This document shows, in pieces, positions 1-14,195 of a DNA stretch of 64,000 nt. The DNA is taken from assembly GCF_910592395.1 (NCBI RefSeq), contig NC_088310.1, positions 7,387,501 to 7,451,500 of the forward strand. Direction: 5' to 3'. The notes under the pieces were generated by a model that saw only the letters and a program-made list of their open reading frames with translations, was not told the DNA's origin and did no database searches. This stretch comes from Lineus longissimus. Taxonomy: Eukaryota; Nemertea; Pilidiophora; Heteronemertea; Lineidae. The stretch's first letter is position 1. Each line of letters starts with the position of its first letter. Position numbers and translations under genes: made by a program.

Positions 1-1633
1 CCGATGTAAAGTTAATGAATCCCTTTGTCATCAATCTCTGTGGTATCGAAAAAATACTTCAATGATGGGTCCATATCAGTTGTAAGGGCGAGAGAAATTA
101 CCGACTTTTTCTTGTTTTGTAGGATGATGTCAGTACTGAGAGGATATAGGCAAAGAATCCATCATAACAAAGTGACTGAAAAATTTCGATCAAAAATATA
201 TCGGGTGAAAAGGTTTTATAAAGTAACAAGAGGCCCAAGGGCCTGGCGCTCAGCTGAGTTAATATCATTAATATCTTCCCGGTGTTTAGTTCATTATGCA
301 TGAAAATGGCATGCTCCATGGTATTTGATATCCTTTTGCGTTCACTACGGTACCAATGTTTTTGGTTGACATAATTATGCCACTGTTCGTTCCTCAATCC
401 TGACCATAATTCGGGTGAAATCATCGTATGAAAATATTTACCGAAACATGAAGTTTATGCCATGAATGAGGATACTCATTGTCATAGCCTCGTTTACAAG
501 TACGAAGTATTTCCCGCGAATATTCAAAACTGCTTGGCTCCTTGCCTGTTTGCCAGTTAAATAACATGTGACTATACACAAAATAGAAAACTTTGATGGA
601 AATTGTAAATCTTTTTTTTATCTATCAGGGGAAACAAGCTGATGATGATCAAATAAATCATTCATGAGAAATCGTTTTGTTGCTGAAGCTTGCATGACGA
701 AGTTAATGCTAAACCTTTTCGTGTGCTCTACTGCGCCACCGTAGTTTTCTATTTAGACCAGCGATGACGTCATTTCTGGTGATTCCCTACGTTGTCCAAT
801 GAGCGCTTTTTAAAATGTGCCATTTGGTATTGTACAGTATGCAATGTATTTTTTCAGCGCTGCCAGTTGCCGAACAGAATGCCGTAGCTCCCTCAATTTG
901 CAATAAATTTTTATGGGAGTGACATTATTGTATTGCTTAGAATGTCTACTTTTTACTCATGAAGGAATCGTAGAACTAAAACTTAATAGGCGAACAGAAT
1001 CATGCCGATTCACTGCACATACTGTGGGAATTCTCCACTTCAAAATACATCGGCGATATCATCACGAACAGAGCATGCACTTCCGATATCGTTTTCACAG
1101 AAATGTGGCCAAATTTTCAAGAACTAATTTCTGAAAGTAGTCCCTAAAGACCTTATCACTACCACTGAAACGAACTGGTGATAATATCGCCTACCAGACT
1201 ACTTTTTAAGCAGAAAATTGGGTACTTGATCGAGTGTCATTGAGCTCCAAGCGTAAACAACATGCCGCCATTTTCTCTCCGCTTCGGTATTTCGTACGCC
1301 GCTTATAATGCACCTTCTCAATTAAAACCAACATAGTAAGGCCTTACATCGTTGATTGAATAGGAACACCACACAAAACACAATAAAGTGGGGGTACAAT
1401 CGATTACGAAGCTGAAGTGAACAGTGATTTATTCCTGGAGCTGCTGCTTTTGTTGTGTAGCTGCCATGTTTTGAGAACTGGCAAATAGGAGACTTCATTG
1501 ATGGCTGACGTCATCGGGCGGGAATTTGAATCGGCAGAAATAATTAAAAGGCAGGTAGCGCCCTCTCCTGTTAAAATTTTGAACTTTTTCTCAATAAAAT
1601 AGATTTTCAAGAATTTTATCTTAATATTAGAGC
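1..1633. other. unique AT-rich DNA, no gene seen
   Basis: Stops occur in all frames. The longest open frames (92 and 108 codons at 25-303 and 98-424) overlap on opposite strands and show no recognisable domain. No repeat, RNA gene or promoter could be supported. Confidence 0.6.
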
Positions 1634-1822
1634 ATATTTCGACTAATTCTGCTGCTCCTTGGCCGATATAGGCCAGTTTCCTTCATGCACTCTCGCTCGC
1701 AGGAAGTAGGTCGAATGGCGACAAATTTTGTTTTGAAAGTAGAGTTTGACCAGAAGTATCCAGAAATGCAAAATTGAAGTCTCTAGGTCTTACGGTTACA
1801 AAATGTGCACCATGGGTTTAAC

Positions 1823-1856
<34 letters not shown>

Positions 1857-1934
1857 ATGGATGGATGGATGGACAGACGGACGCCACTGAACAACTTATT
1901 TGACAAGCTCGGCTGACTTAGTCAGCTGAGCTAA
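1634..1934 (+). mobile_element. hairpin-ended non-autonomous element (HINE/Helitron-like tail)
   Basis: The 3' end is a 6-bp stem (GCTGAC / GTCAGC, loop TTA) followed by TGAGCTAA, ending at 1934. Just upstream lies a GGAT microsatellite and the text GACAGACGGACGCCA. The same order (microsatellite, GACGCCA, terminal hairpin, GAGCTAA) is seen at the ends of the elements at 49790 and 58162. A hairpin directly before a CTAA terminus, with a short tandem repeat inside, is the known layout of Helentron-associated elements such as pearl and INE-1. The 5' boundary is not visible; 1634 is an estimate. No protein is encoded. The segment from the phrase CTAGGTCTTACGGTTACAAA onward is shared with the satellite at 22-23 kb. 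Confidence 0.5.
1823..1872. repeat. (GGAT)n microsatellite
   Basis: About a dozen GGAT units with one GGAC interruption near the start. It sits inside the hairpin-ended element, where related elements carry GAC repeats. Confidence 0.9.
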
Positions 1935-4900
1935 AAAGCAAACAAGAAACTTCACCAATCCGGACATTTCCTTTTTATGTAGATTTTGATTTGTGAACAA
2001 TTACAATTAAAAAGATCAAAAGTGTTATTTTAGGTGAAAGACTGTAATTAACTTCTGAAAGAAGTCTCCAGTCATTTTATCAAAATGACTCCAAGCGTAG
2101 AAAATCAATGGCTTTAACTTTTTACAATTTGAATTAACAGCTAATGAGTAATCAATCTAATAATGTAAAACCTTTCAAAGTTTTTTGTTATAATTTGTCA
2201 AACATTTTAGTCCCAAATATTGCCTCAATGTTATTCTTTCATTTTCTCAGGAAGCGAGATTTCATGGCCAAAGGCAAATAAATGGCATTGAATGGAGAAT
2301 GGAAATGAAGTTTAATGATGATTTCATCGGATATCATTTCCCAGTTAATGTAGCCAGAGGGAGGAATAGAAGAGGAATCTACTTTTATGCACAACCAATA
2401 AGGTCCATATTGGCACATTGTCAAAGATGTTATTTTTTCACTTTCACATGAAACAAATGGCAAAGACAAGGCACTGCATCACACGCAACTATTTCTTTTC
2501 AAACTAAATGGCTATGGCTCTGCTCATTCGGTAGATCCAATGGTATAAAAAATTGGAAGAAAAGCGTAATTGTTTGAGCCCGATCTTAACTTGAACCGTG
2601 CAAACAAATCACAACACATCCTGAACTAATAAACCAAAGGAAAGCGCGAATGCGTGAATTTCCTGTGACCTTCAAAACTCACGAGACAGAGGAAAAAATC
2701 TGGCTTCCAATATTTACCAATACACCTTTGGGTGTACCAAAAGAAAAAAAATCTTATTTTGAAAGTCTACATGACATTGGTCTCGAGAAGGCCATGACAT
2801 GACCATTATCTGTGATATTTGAAGAATGACTGAAGGTCAGCAGGTATTGTGATCGAGGTAGACTTTTTCTTGAATCATGAAAAGACAATAGCAATGAAAC
2901 TGGTACACTTCCAAGTAACATTGTGTCAACATTGACACAATCTACTAGGTATATGCTCCTCTTTGTTTAACAGATATTTCATATTGCTTTATGTCAAAAA
3001 CGTATTACCTAAAAGTATTTTTGATATACAGTCATATTTTCAAGGTTTTTCAACTCAAAAGAACAAAGGGTAGCTTCAAGAAAAAGAGACGAGCTCAGAA
3101 CTATCAGCCATTCCTTCAAAAAGTCCTTTTGTGTGAACTGATCCTGGCTGTCTATGGTCTCTACCAAAAATAAAGCGAGATCCACCCATCATGTTCCGTG
3201 CGTATACCACCATCACCAAGTAGTGAAACTAATCATCTGAAAAGTACAAACGAAGTCAAACCCAAAAGTCCCATAGATACCATTACGTCTTCACATACAT
3301 CGTTACTCGATACCATATTGTAAAAGGTAACCGGTAGAACCGTTTTAATGTCCAATGCAGCATGAATGAACCACTAGGCATCTTTGGTACATAACACCAT
3401 CAAGTGGAGTAGACTAAATGAGCCTTGAATACCCATGACTCCCAACTTCCCGGAAGGCTTGGACAATATCCTTTTTTGGACAGTTGATATTTGAGCTTAT
3501 GCTCGGCAGTCTGACACCACTTCTCCCTAAGCACAGATACTGACAACAGGTACCTCATCAGCTTGAATGGACCTATCCCTGGGGTCAACTACATGTATTG
3601 AAACTAACTCCCTCAGATGATGAGAATCAGAAATTATCCAACTGTTAATTCAAACAGATTTTTGATAACTGATACAAATTACTCAAACTCAGGCAGTATG
3701 GCACAAATTCACCGAGGACAAAGACATTAGTGACATGAATCACAGGTTAAATGGACATAGCCATGGGATGTGCAAATAGAAGTTTCTAGAAACAACCAAA
3801 CTCCAAAACTTAACCAATCGTAAGTTGACAAATAACAGATACGGCATAGAAACCATTATATTTTAGCCACTAGTGTAATTTGATATACATCACCACAAAA
3901 CCCGCCCTGAGCAAGAATATTTCACATAAGTGCACACGAAAGGAAATCTAATTGTTACATAAGGCAAAACAGATACGGCCAACAAATGCGCTTTGACCTA
4001 AAACAACCTCTGAACAACCCTAGGGCAGCTAAAAGTAATTTTTGGGAAAATGATACGTGAAATCGGTTTGGCCTCGCCTTACGAATTCTCCCCGGGCATG
4101 GTTACTAAAAGTCATACCTAACTAACCAGAATAAACTATTCCCCATGTGCAGAGTGCTATAAATACAAAAGGATGCTATAGAAGCATGAACATTGCAACC
4201 ATACTTCAACTCCATTCGCAGTATAAATGAGAAGCAAGATCTTAGTTTTTTAATATCGCTATGACAATTGTTCTTAAATGTACCAAAGGCCCTGGTATAA
4301 AGCTTGTTAAAAGAGTAATAATGGTCATGATTTATTCTTTAAACCAAACCACTCGAGATTATCTCCGGAAGTCATCAGCAAAGTGAAAAGACATTTCTTC
4401 CGCCAATGTCAGAGTTGCTGGGCCAAACTGCAGCCCCATGCTTACTCTCCCTCTTTATAAGTTTGTTCACTGCTTCATTGTTGCAGAAATGATCTGACAC
4501 CAAAATGTAACTTAGTGAAAAGGCAAATATTGCAGGAAATCCTTACTGAGGTGCTGCCAGTTTATATTACTGTTCAAATATCGTTAATATTTCATATCTG
4601 TCCATCATTTCCTTGACCTAAGGTGGTGCACGTTGTGAATTGATTTCAAAATTCTCACTTCATTTGGTCCAGAACTTGGGGCAATATATTTGCATTTGTA
4701 AGATGGATAATAAAGAGTAAGGAAGTGTGCTGAATATTTGAAAGTTTAAACTCTTGCTAAAGTCACATAATGTCATATTTCAGACTTAACTTCCTCGACC
4801 TCAGGTTATGAACCGAAACAGATTCATCTTTGAAAATGCCTGAAAGCATCAAGTAAGAATTACTAAGATATATGTATCCAGAAGTTCACTTTGGGGGAAT

Positions 4901-5000
4901 CTGCTCTCAAAAGATTTTTGGATCAAATGAAACTAATATGACAAATGACGAAAATTCCTTTCCTTGACCCCGAGCGATGAACCATGAAGTGTAAACTGAA
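1935..5000. other. unique DNA, no gene seen
   Basis: Open frames are 76 codons or fewer and none resembles a known family. No tandem or inverted repeat of note was found by eye. Confidence 0.55.
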
Positions 5001-8000
5001 TCTTTAAGAACCACTCGAAAGTCACACAAGTCCCGGCAAAATTGACAATTCTTTTGTGTAAAGTGCAAAAAAATCTTGAGGCAACATCACAAGATGAATG
5101 GAACTAATGGTCCAGGAAACCAAGTCACACATCAGATTAGCCAAGTCAGACATTGTATGGGTCATTTCCGTGACCTTGGGTGAGAGTGACAGGTCGCTGC
5201 ACTGGCCGAGGTCACCACAGGACATCAATAGCTGCTCTAGGATAAGAATGTGTATTCTCACTTATTGTATCATCATGATAACATGGGTTTATTTCACCAA
5301 TAAAAGTGGTGACTGCACCCAGGTTGCAGTAATATAAATCAAGCTACAGCCAGAATGGTTAACGTCTGCTGAGGTATAAAACAATGCTATCATAATGGTT
5401 AACTTGCCCATAAAGATTAACAATAATCTATATACTAGATTTCATTGTCAAGGATGTCAACATGCTCTTTGTTGTTTTGGAAACAAAATGTAGGTCGATG
5501 AAGGGCTGACTTTTCTAACTTCTCTAATCCATTGTTGTCAAAAGGCTGAAAACTGATTTCGAGAGTCTATTGTTGTCAAGAATGCCGACACTTTTCTCTC
5601 TCTTGCCATTTGGAAATCAATGAGAAAACGGAAGCTTTATTTTGAAGGTCTGACTTAAATTGAAGGCAAACAATAGTAGCTTGGATGTTCACCTCATCCT
5701 ATCCTAGCCATCTACTCAACAGCAGATACTGTTCGAGTTGGTGTTTTTTTCATATTTTTTTAGTCCTATATACATTGCACCTTATTGAAGAGATAATGCC
5801 ACCACTTAAACGTGTTAAAGGGTTAAGTCTCAAGGTGACTAAAACTCCCAATTTTTATCAGAGGTTTTTTGAGAGCATTTGAGTGATCAAGTTTAAATTT
5901 ACAAATCTACAAAAACATGAGAACATCAAAACAATTCAAGTTAGTGGTCTCTAATTGCATCTGTCAATTATTGAAATAGTAACTGAGTAAGGGCTCATGA
6001 TTAGTTTGATTGGCATATGAAAAAGTGATGATTCGTCAGCAGATGCTTCAACATCCAGGCACCTAGACCCAGGTGCCATGTCTCAATGTTGATTCAACTG
6101 AAATACAGATGCCTTCATCAGCTTGAGGAGTAGAGCTGCCGAGAAATTACCGAGATTTTCCCACGGTCGTTGGTCCATTTAAACCGAGTATGCACGCATT
6201 GTGCTGCCGCAAAGTTGATATGCAGCCACGAAAACCAACAAATATGCCACCATTGATGACCAAGGTTGCATCATATTTCGCTGAAACAACACCATGTATG
6301 GTTTTATTAAAGTCAGTATATCATATTTCATAATATGAGACAGTACTGTGACCACTTCTTTAACCAGATACCAAGAAGATTAATACCACATCACATCACA
6401 TTTTTGGTCCTCTTTATCTCGGAAAAAAATCTCAATCAGAAAAATACAAGGGTCGGTGATCACATCAGCCAGACTTGATTTGAATTTTTTTAATCAATGA
6501 AGTTTGATCAATTGGTTTAAACATGTTAAATGGATGACGTGTCAGCAGTCCTTCGAGATTTCATGTCCTTGATATCTCAAGTTCACTTCTAAGAAGATAC
6601 ATCACGGCTCAAGCTGCCCCATGATACTAATATGAGTGAGTACCCTATTGATTTCATGTTTTGAAATAAAGCCCAAGTTAGGTACTTATTACAGCAAACC
6701 CAACCTATCGGCATTCCTCAACTCCTTGAGGACCCTTGACATTACTTGGAGACGTCTTAAACAGCTTCAATCACCTAATGACATGAATGAGACCATTTCA
6801 AACAAAGTCAATACCAAAGAATACGCAAAAATATTTTCTTTCTGAGCTCAGTCAGGCATCAAGATGTATCCTTACAGGCTAAAATCTGTGCATGGCATCC
6901 CATGATATATTTTCTAGGAGGATATTTAGGGAAAACGGTGACACAGACCGCGTTCAATTTGTCGGAAAGAAACTTAATTTGTGTTCATTTTGACTACTGT
7001 TTTTGGCCATGTTATTTCTTCACCTGCATCACTCCAAGGCTGTACTACCGAACTCGATGGAAGAACGGGTGGACATTTTCTTCCAAAAGAAATATCTTGA
7101 ACTGAGCTGACCTATCATTACATAAACTCACTAGATTTGAAGCCAATAAGCCATACATTATCATCGGAGCTTTTGTTGTCCTCCTCTGGGAACTATGTCA
7201 CCAAATTCCACCTCACAAGTCCTCCCATTCAAAACAAGTTTGCTGTGCTTCTGAAGCGAAACGTCCCACCTTTCACGAGAACATCTTATTATCTTGAAGC
7301 CGTAAGGCAGCAAGCCTATTCTTTATATCAAACCACTAAGTGGGCTTGTTCCAACTTGCTTTCGAGACCAGAGCAAATAACCGGTACCAGCATTCGTACT
7401 CTATTCCTTGTAAGCTGCATTGACAGTCGGATGTCATGTTGCACTTGCACCGGGGCACTCCTCGTCAGGGTCTTGAAATATGATATTGGTCACATTAGTC
7501 TACGTCTTGTGCATTGTATTTTCACGATATCCATTGGAGCATGCATTGTCTCATGTGTCAATCTTGTATCAAACTAAGACTCAGAATCAATACCGGTTCA
7601 TTTAGTTGTACTGTATCATAGCATATCTCATTTAACTAATCGTTACTTCAAAGAGACAATCAGAGCTTAAGAGAATACGCCTGTAAATATCCTGCTTCAA
7701 TTAGAAAGATGAATGTTGACATTTTTATTCAGATCAATCCACTTCCACTGTGATGGATGTCACCAATTGAGCAGTTCCTTTGAATTTGGCTGCTTGTACC
7801 CTTTTTCAACTCTGGTGTAATAAATAGCAACCACAGAAACACAAACGATCCAGGTACAAATGAGTCAGACAGACAAGACTCCTGGCTAAACACAGATCAT
7901 TAATCTAAATAAAGGAGAAAGCAAGAGATTGCAATCTGACTTGAGCTTTGTCAGGTAAGAGAGCAAAGAATGAAGAGGAGGCGGAAAGCAATGCTGGCTG

Positions 8001-8142
8001 ATACTGCCAATTAGAATTTGATCCGATGACAGTGAGAAACCCAAGGAAAGCTGAAATGGTAACAGCTTGGTCAGCAGTTAACCTGGACTTTTTTCTCCAG
8101 ATTCAGTATCATCTTGTGCATATGCATGAGCACAGCCAATAC
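5001..8142. other. unique DNA, no gene supported
   Basis: The only longer frame is 7137-7577 plus (146 codons). It lacks any recognised domain, has no clear codon bias and is not flanked by convincing splice sites. Overlapping frames at 5022-5261 and 5098-5337 are mutual shadows. Confidence 0.55.
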
Positions 8143-8580
8143 TTAATCTGGAAAGCTTGGAAAGTTTGGAAAGCTGACTGGTGCCAAAGAAGCTTTGGAA
8201 AGCTGACTGGTGCCAAAGAAGTTTTGGAAAGCTTGTTGTTGCCAAAGACCTTTTACTATCAAAAGAAGCACTAAAACCATCGCCAAAGAAGCTTTGATTA
8301 CAAGAAGGTTTGGAAATGGTGCCAAAGAAGCTTTGTTTGCAACAGATGCCATGGAAATTGCTAACAGAGAAGCTTTAGAATGTTTGCTTTTGTCAAAGAT
8401 GCTTTGGAAACTTTTAATTATCAAAGAAACTTTGGAACCTTGCTGTTGATAATGATGCTTTGATTACCAAAGAAGCCAATGAAAATAGTTACCAAAAAGC
8501 TCTCGAAAGTCAGTTCGCCATTGCAAAAGAAGCTTTGGAAAACTTCTGTGTGACCAAAGGAGTTTGGTTTCAGGACAGAA
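8143..8580. repeat. degenerate ~30-bp minisatellite rich in CAAAGAAGCTTTG
   Basis: The phrases GTGCCAAAGAAGCTTTGGAA and AAAGCTGACTG recur. The first units start at 8181, 8210 and about 8240 (29-30 bp apart); more diverged copies follow to about 8570. The core CAAAGAAGCTTTG is nearly palindromic, which is why frames stay open on both strands (8143-8424 minus, 8210-8449 plus). It looks like an old, eroding minisatellite rather than a coding exon. Confidence 0.7.
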
Positions 8581-10334
8581 TCACACCAGACATTCTCTGT
8601 CAGTGAGTAGACAGTCATGCCATGATAGATTGCCACTTATTTTGAAACATCAAGTGCCTATTGAACCTTCCAAAAGTCGATTATTGACACATGTGGACTA
8701 TTAGGGGTCAAATAGCAATGTTGATAACTTATCAATCTCTGTACACACCTAATGCAATTTCAACTTGACTCAGATCATTTTCACGTTAAGAAGGCTGCAG
8801 CAGCATGTACATTTCATGGCAGTATCTAATAGATCCATAATTCTGACGAACATGACAGGGAATACATTGGCTAATCAGTTCATGACATACAATCTAACCT
8901 CTCCGACATTCAGGCAAAATACATCCACATGCCTAATTGCTGATAATGATAAAACTCAGTCACCTCTTCATGTTTTCATAGAAAATCGGAGTTGGCCCAC
9001 TACAGTCGGGTGTCTGGTTTATTTTTATCGATGACATGACCGGCCTTTGAGCTGCCGGTTGCAGCCAACTAGACAGGAATTTGTTATTTCAAGTCGGCTT
9101 TGTTTACACATTTTGCCGTATGCTGGATTTTGATTGGCTGGTCTAGGTTTTCGTTTATTTTCTCTATAAATATGGCAATTGAATGTATATTATCATTATC
9201 ATATCGTCAAATTATGAAATACAGCAAGTAGGCTGATTGATGAGTGGTTCTGGTGGCTGTTAAAAATAGCCCAGTATACGACACAGGCATGGAACAACAC
9301 CAATTTTATCATCCTTGATGTCATGAAATAACCAATGAACTCAATGAAGCATGCTAACGTACAAAAACATATCATTTAGTAGTCTGGAACATGCCTTCTC
9401 AATATCTCAGCTAATTAACAGATAAAAAAGCCATACCCTGAAAACAGTACAGTCAGGTCTTTCCAAGAAACTGACCCATCCTTGAACATGAGGCGCCAAA
9501 GATTCATTTCACTTGGGCCATCTTCCAACATCTTTAAAAAACTTCGGAAAATAAATATTTTGATCAACCATATGTTCTCAGGATTGATTTCAATCTGCAA
9601 CAAGAAAATAGACTTTACAGAGTAAACTCAAGTCAGTGTCTCTTCAACGAGACTCGAAACACAATACATTTTTGTTTAAGAATGCGTCTAAAATGCAAAT
9701 CCATTCCTGATCAATCTTACTTGAAACAGAGCAAACCAACTTTATTCCCATATAACTCGCCAGAGGGCGACAGGAGTTATAAGTAAATAAATATGCGATA
9801 AAGTGCACTTAGTTTGCTTCTAAACATCTGGTTCACCCCATACCACTGGTGTCTCGGTTGCATATAAATGGGTTATCGTGTCATGGTCGCCCGTGTTATT
9901 ATTTACGAAGTTCCAGTAATTGCGCATACCTTTGTTTATGGGTGTTCCATTAGTTAAACTCGCCTGCTCTGCCAATTTACAATCATATTCAATTACGCTA
10001 TGTCTAAACGAGGATAATTTCTCTGTGATATTTCATAGTCAAGTAGGTTTTTTTCCATTGTTGTTTTCCTTCTGGTTAAGTGATAAAGATAATTAGTAAA
10101 GTGGCTAATTTGTGGTTATATTCTGTCTATGCATGACCGTATTTAGGGATGTCGGAGGCAGAAGACTGCACTCATATCAAGGCGCAATGTTTTGAACTGC
10201 CTATCAGAATAGGGTTATTTGGGCTTACATTATGTCATATTGTATTATTACCACAGTGAGCAGTAGAAGAGAGAAAACATTAAATATAAGGCTTAGCATT
10301 TACTATCTGCCATCCGGCAGATGTTTTCTTGCCA
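8581..10334. other. unique DNA, no gene seen
   Basis: Open frames are 89 codons or fewer, without recognisable similarity. No repeat structure was noted. Confidence 0.55.
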
Positions 10335-10421
10335 ACTTACAGCTGACACTGTAGTCCCCATAAAAGATAATACTGGCCCACTTACAGCTGACACTGTAGT
10401 CCCTATAAAAGATAATACTAA
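10335..10421. repeat. 45-bp tandem duplication
   Basis: Two adjacent near-identical copies start at 10335 and 10380, each beginning ACTTACAGCTGACACTGTAG and ending AAAAGATAATACT. They differ at only a few bases, so the duplication looks recent. Confidence 0.9.
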
Positions 10422-13400
10422 GTAGATAAGAAATGAAAAGGATGCTGAGACATCCAGATACCACTCTTTCTCGGTCATGAAAAAAGTTTAAACTCTAGAA
10501 CGCATTAGTATCATACGTACATATCGGTAAAGAGACTGGAAAGAGGCATCAAGCCAGGTTTTAGAGTACAACATCATCTTGGCAGAAAATCGAGTAACTG
10601 TCATTATGCACATGACCCATGTTTACACACAAACTAAAGAAAGGATCCATTTTGTAAGCAAGCATGCCAATTTCTTTCTCCTACTTGCACTGAGCAATAG
10701 GACATAAGAAATATTGTAACACCTGTTTGTTGTGCCACGTTTTCAATTTGTTGCAAATTTGATGCTCTGCCAACTGTTTTTGTAATACCAGGTTAAGGAA
10801 GTCTCGGTAACTACGTAAATGCCGATTGTTTTGCTAAAGAAGACAATGTAGGGAGGTTGGCCTACTGTTCTCAAGGAATACTGTCATTAAATTGAAATTG
10901 TCAAAGGGGGAGGAGGCCCGCAAACATCCCATAAGAAGTAATTTGCCATGAAAGATCTGTTTCGCCTGGCGGGGACAATCAGAGGGACTGGTGGGCGGCA
11001 GCATGCATAATCAATCCTTATTTTGGTGAGGTCACATCCCAACATCCATTTGTATTGAACTTTACTAGCATGTTGACTTTTTACATTGCTTTTTGCATGA
11101 TGCTTCCGGTAAAATTAAACAAGTAAGACTACTTCCAAGAAGTTAAATTCTTCCAATCACTTAGTTATGAATCATAGCAATAGAACAATAACATAAATGA
11201 TAAAGTCATAGACTCCATTTTTATCATGTCAATCCCGGATGCCGTATTGCCAGAATCTCCTTATGATGAGGTTTTTATAGCATCACCTGATGATGATCAG
11301 GAGCAATGCGAAGTAAGCTATAGTAAATACAAAATACCAACCATATCATCAGAACATTGAAAAAGTATTTTTATTATCTCTGTCTGGGCACTGATCCACC
11401 TTAGCTGAGTCAGCTGTTCTGAAGACATTATGTACTTTGGAAGAGTTTACAATCCCTGATTATGGGCCAAAATTGGTCATCAATTGACGAATTACAGCCA
11501 ATTCATGGAAGTACTTTTCAGGTGGTAGCAACAGCCACCTGAAGAGCAAATGAAAGGGAAAAAGAAGAATAACAGCATCAAAAGAAGAATCGTGGATAAT
11601 CAGAAAGTTACCTTGCTAGATTCCAGCTGTCAGAAGCAAGCCAAGGGACGTCTAGCAAGAACAAACAAGCAACTCAAAATTTCTAACAAAGCAGAGATAA
11701 AACGTATGGATTATAAACCACTAGGCACTATAGGAACTTGATATCTGCTGGAAAGGAATCTTATCTCAGTCCATTATTGCTGACAGGGAACATCAACAAT
11801 ACGATTATCAAGAACCAATCGAGCAGTGCCTGTGGAGAAGACCAACATCCCTGGGACTGACGAAAGCTGTCCTTAATACAGTGGTGTCCTCTTTAGAGTG
11901 GTCAAATTCAACGGAAATGACCAATATGGGACCAAATGCAATGTCCTTAATAGAGAGGTGTCCGCTGAGAGACAGAAGAATGTTTTGGTGAAAGGAGAAC
12001 AACTCGGAAATCTTACAAAAAGTTGTCTCAGTTTCCCTGGCATCCACTGCAACTGCTAAGTTCCCCTTACCCCATGCCGGCCCAGGATCAACGAAACTTT
12101 TTCCAATTGAGGCAGACAATGCGCTGCATATATACAAGAAGAACCACTGGGTATGGTGAATGGGATCATGTAGCTATCATGACGACCAACTGGAGCGAAT
12201 GCCGAGGAGCGGCATCCAGGATGCCAAGGAGTCGCATCCAGGGTGAGCGTTCCACTCTCCACAAGAGAGCCATTCCGAAGGAGATAAAATCTACATGACT
12301 CATTCCAGGCTGTATTGGAATTTCACGCTTTGAGAGCGTGGCATTGTTCCAAAAATCCCCCAGGATAATTAACTGGTTCTTTGATTGGCCAGGCTGGTTC
12401 AATCATGTGATAGATGGGTACCCCAGGGTCTCATCGGATCACAAAAGCATCAATGATGAGGAGAGGGCTAATCAAAGACTATTGGGTAGTACCTCTCACA
12501 ACGGCTAATTCTTATCAATTTAAGCGGAATGTTTGAATTGCATCTCAAGGTCAAGTACCAGAATTGAATTGTGAAGTTTTTGACAAATGAATTAATTCTG
12601 CTCCTCGAGACAAATGTCAGCATACCAGGGGTTTTTGGGACATTGTCTAAGGGTGTCACAATACGATGCAACCAATTTAATTATCTATGAGGACTAGATT
12701 ACATTTCAATGGGGTGAAAAGACCTTAAACGAACTCTGGACCCTTTTGGGCAAGTTTAGGGAAAACTTGCCAGAGGAGGAAATATCAGGCTCTTCAGAAA
12801 ACCACTTGCACCTCTGCCACCTTCTCTGGTCAGCAGCCGTCTGCAGATGTGAAAAAATCATATTAGCAACATGTCTGCCTGGAGTCTGATTCAGACAATG
12901 ACTGATATGATTCATACAATGCTTGAGGTATAGTGTCTGGCTGGAGCTTGATCAATATTCTATTGATCTCTGGGGAGATTGATAAGGTGGAAGAGGCGTT
13001 ACGTGACCAGACTTTGTGATGAAGATAACATGATGCAATTATTCTTCAAATTAATGAGAAATGCAGTGCACGCCCCCCCCCCTCTCTTTTTCTGGATCCT
13101 GGATCCTTCCTTGTTAGTTGGTATGACCCCTTAAAAGTTGTTGAAATGGATGTGACGATGAAAATGGCTCTAAACATATATCTGACTGGACAAAAACATG
13201 TTGGCAAAATATAGTCCACAGACAAGTTTGAGATAATTTTTTGTGGACAGTTTTGTGGGTGTCTTTCTTTGCCTTTGAAAAGGATAAGAGATGTGATTAC
13301 AGAAAAATGCCCAGGCACCATATTTACTTCATCCTCCCACACACCTTCATGACAATTGATGAGAAAAAATACAAAAAAATACAAAACTACCAAAGCCAAG

Positions 13401-13779
13401 CAGGCAGACAACAGATTTGGCCATAAGGGAGTTTCTGGGTTCTTTTACCACCTTAAAAAATTTTATATAACAGATGATCCCTGTTGATTCTTTCATGATA
13501 TTTTTTCCCCAATTTTTGGTGCTGGGGGGTCTGTTTTAAAATGATTCATGCACCATGATAAAAGGCACTTGTCAGGGGTTTGATAAAGACGACTTTTATG
13601 GCTTCTCGCTGTAAGGGCGGCACGTTCCGCCGAGGAGGCAGAGAAGGGAAGAAATCGTCCTGAAGGCATTTCGGGCATGTGCAACAACGACGACACATAA
13701 AAGACAAGGGGTTTTTTTTCATGGGAAGGGCTCACTTAATCCTTTCCGGAGGTATAAAGGTGTATTTTTATATTGACAG
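10422..13779. other. unique DNA with no supported gene
   Basis: Open frames reach 121 codons (13046-13411 minus) but have no recognised domain. At 11850-11985 phrases of the type TGTCCTTAATA and GGTGTCC recur twice, which may be a decayed dispersed repeat. A run of ten C residues lies at 13073-13082. Confidence 0.5.
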
Positions 13780-14195
13780 TATCGTAGATGATCCTTTTCA
13801 ACGTAAAGAGGGTATTTGTGAAATAAAGGAAGAAGTCTCACTAGGAGGGGTAGTAACTGATTTGTGTTTGCACAGATGAAAATGAATGGAAAACATGAAA
13901 GAGCTGGCATCTTTTTTATTGTCGAAGTCTCTTTTTTATTGACAAAAGTCACTTGGTATCCTTTCCGCAGAAAAAAAATCGAGGGAGGAAATGAAAGGAG
14001 TAAGAAAGTTTGGGGGCAATTGCTGTTTTACATGTTTGAACAGATGAGTTGGAAGTGACAAAACAATTCATCATTTTTTACTATTCGCAGGAGTCGCTGG
14101 CAATCCTTTTCATGCAAAAGGTTACTTTGTGTAAAAAATCGAGAGGGTATTCCACAAGTCCTGACAGAAGGGAGGGGGCAACTAACTTATATATG
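13780..14195. repeat. possible degenerate ~150-bp repeat, three units
   Basis: Segments starting near 13790, 13955 and 14101 each begin with ATCCTTTYC. This is followed by a short A-rich stretch, a GAG-GG-rich stretch and a GGGG-CAACT-like end. The match is loose and may be coincidental purine-rich composition. Confidence 0.25.

Noticed and set aside
7137-7577. 146-codon open frame as a gene
   Set aside because: No recognised domain, no signal or membrane pattern that convinces, no splice or promoter support. A frame of this length occurs by chance in 64 kb.
8143-8580. Coding exon open on both strands
   Set aside because: The openness follows from the near-palindromic repeat core, and the unit is not a constant multiple of 3.
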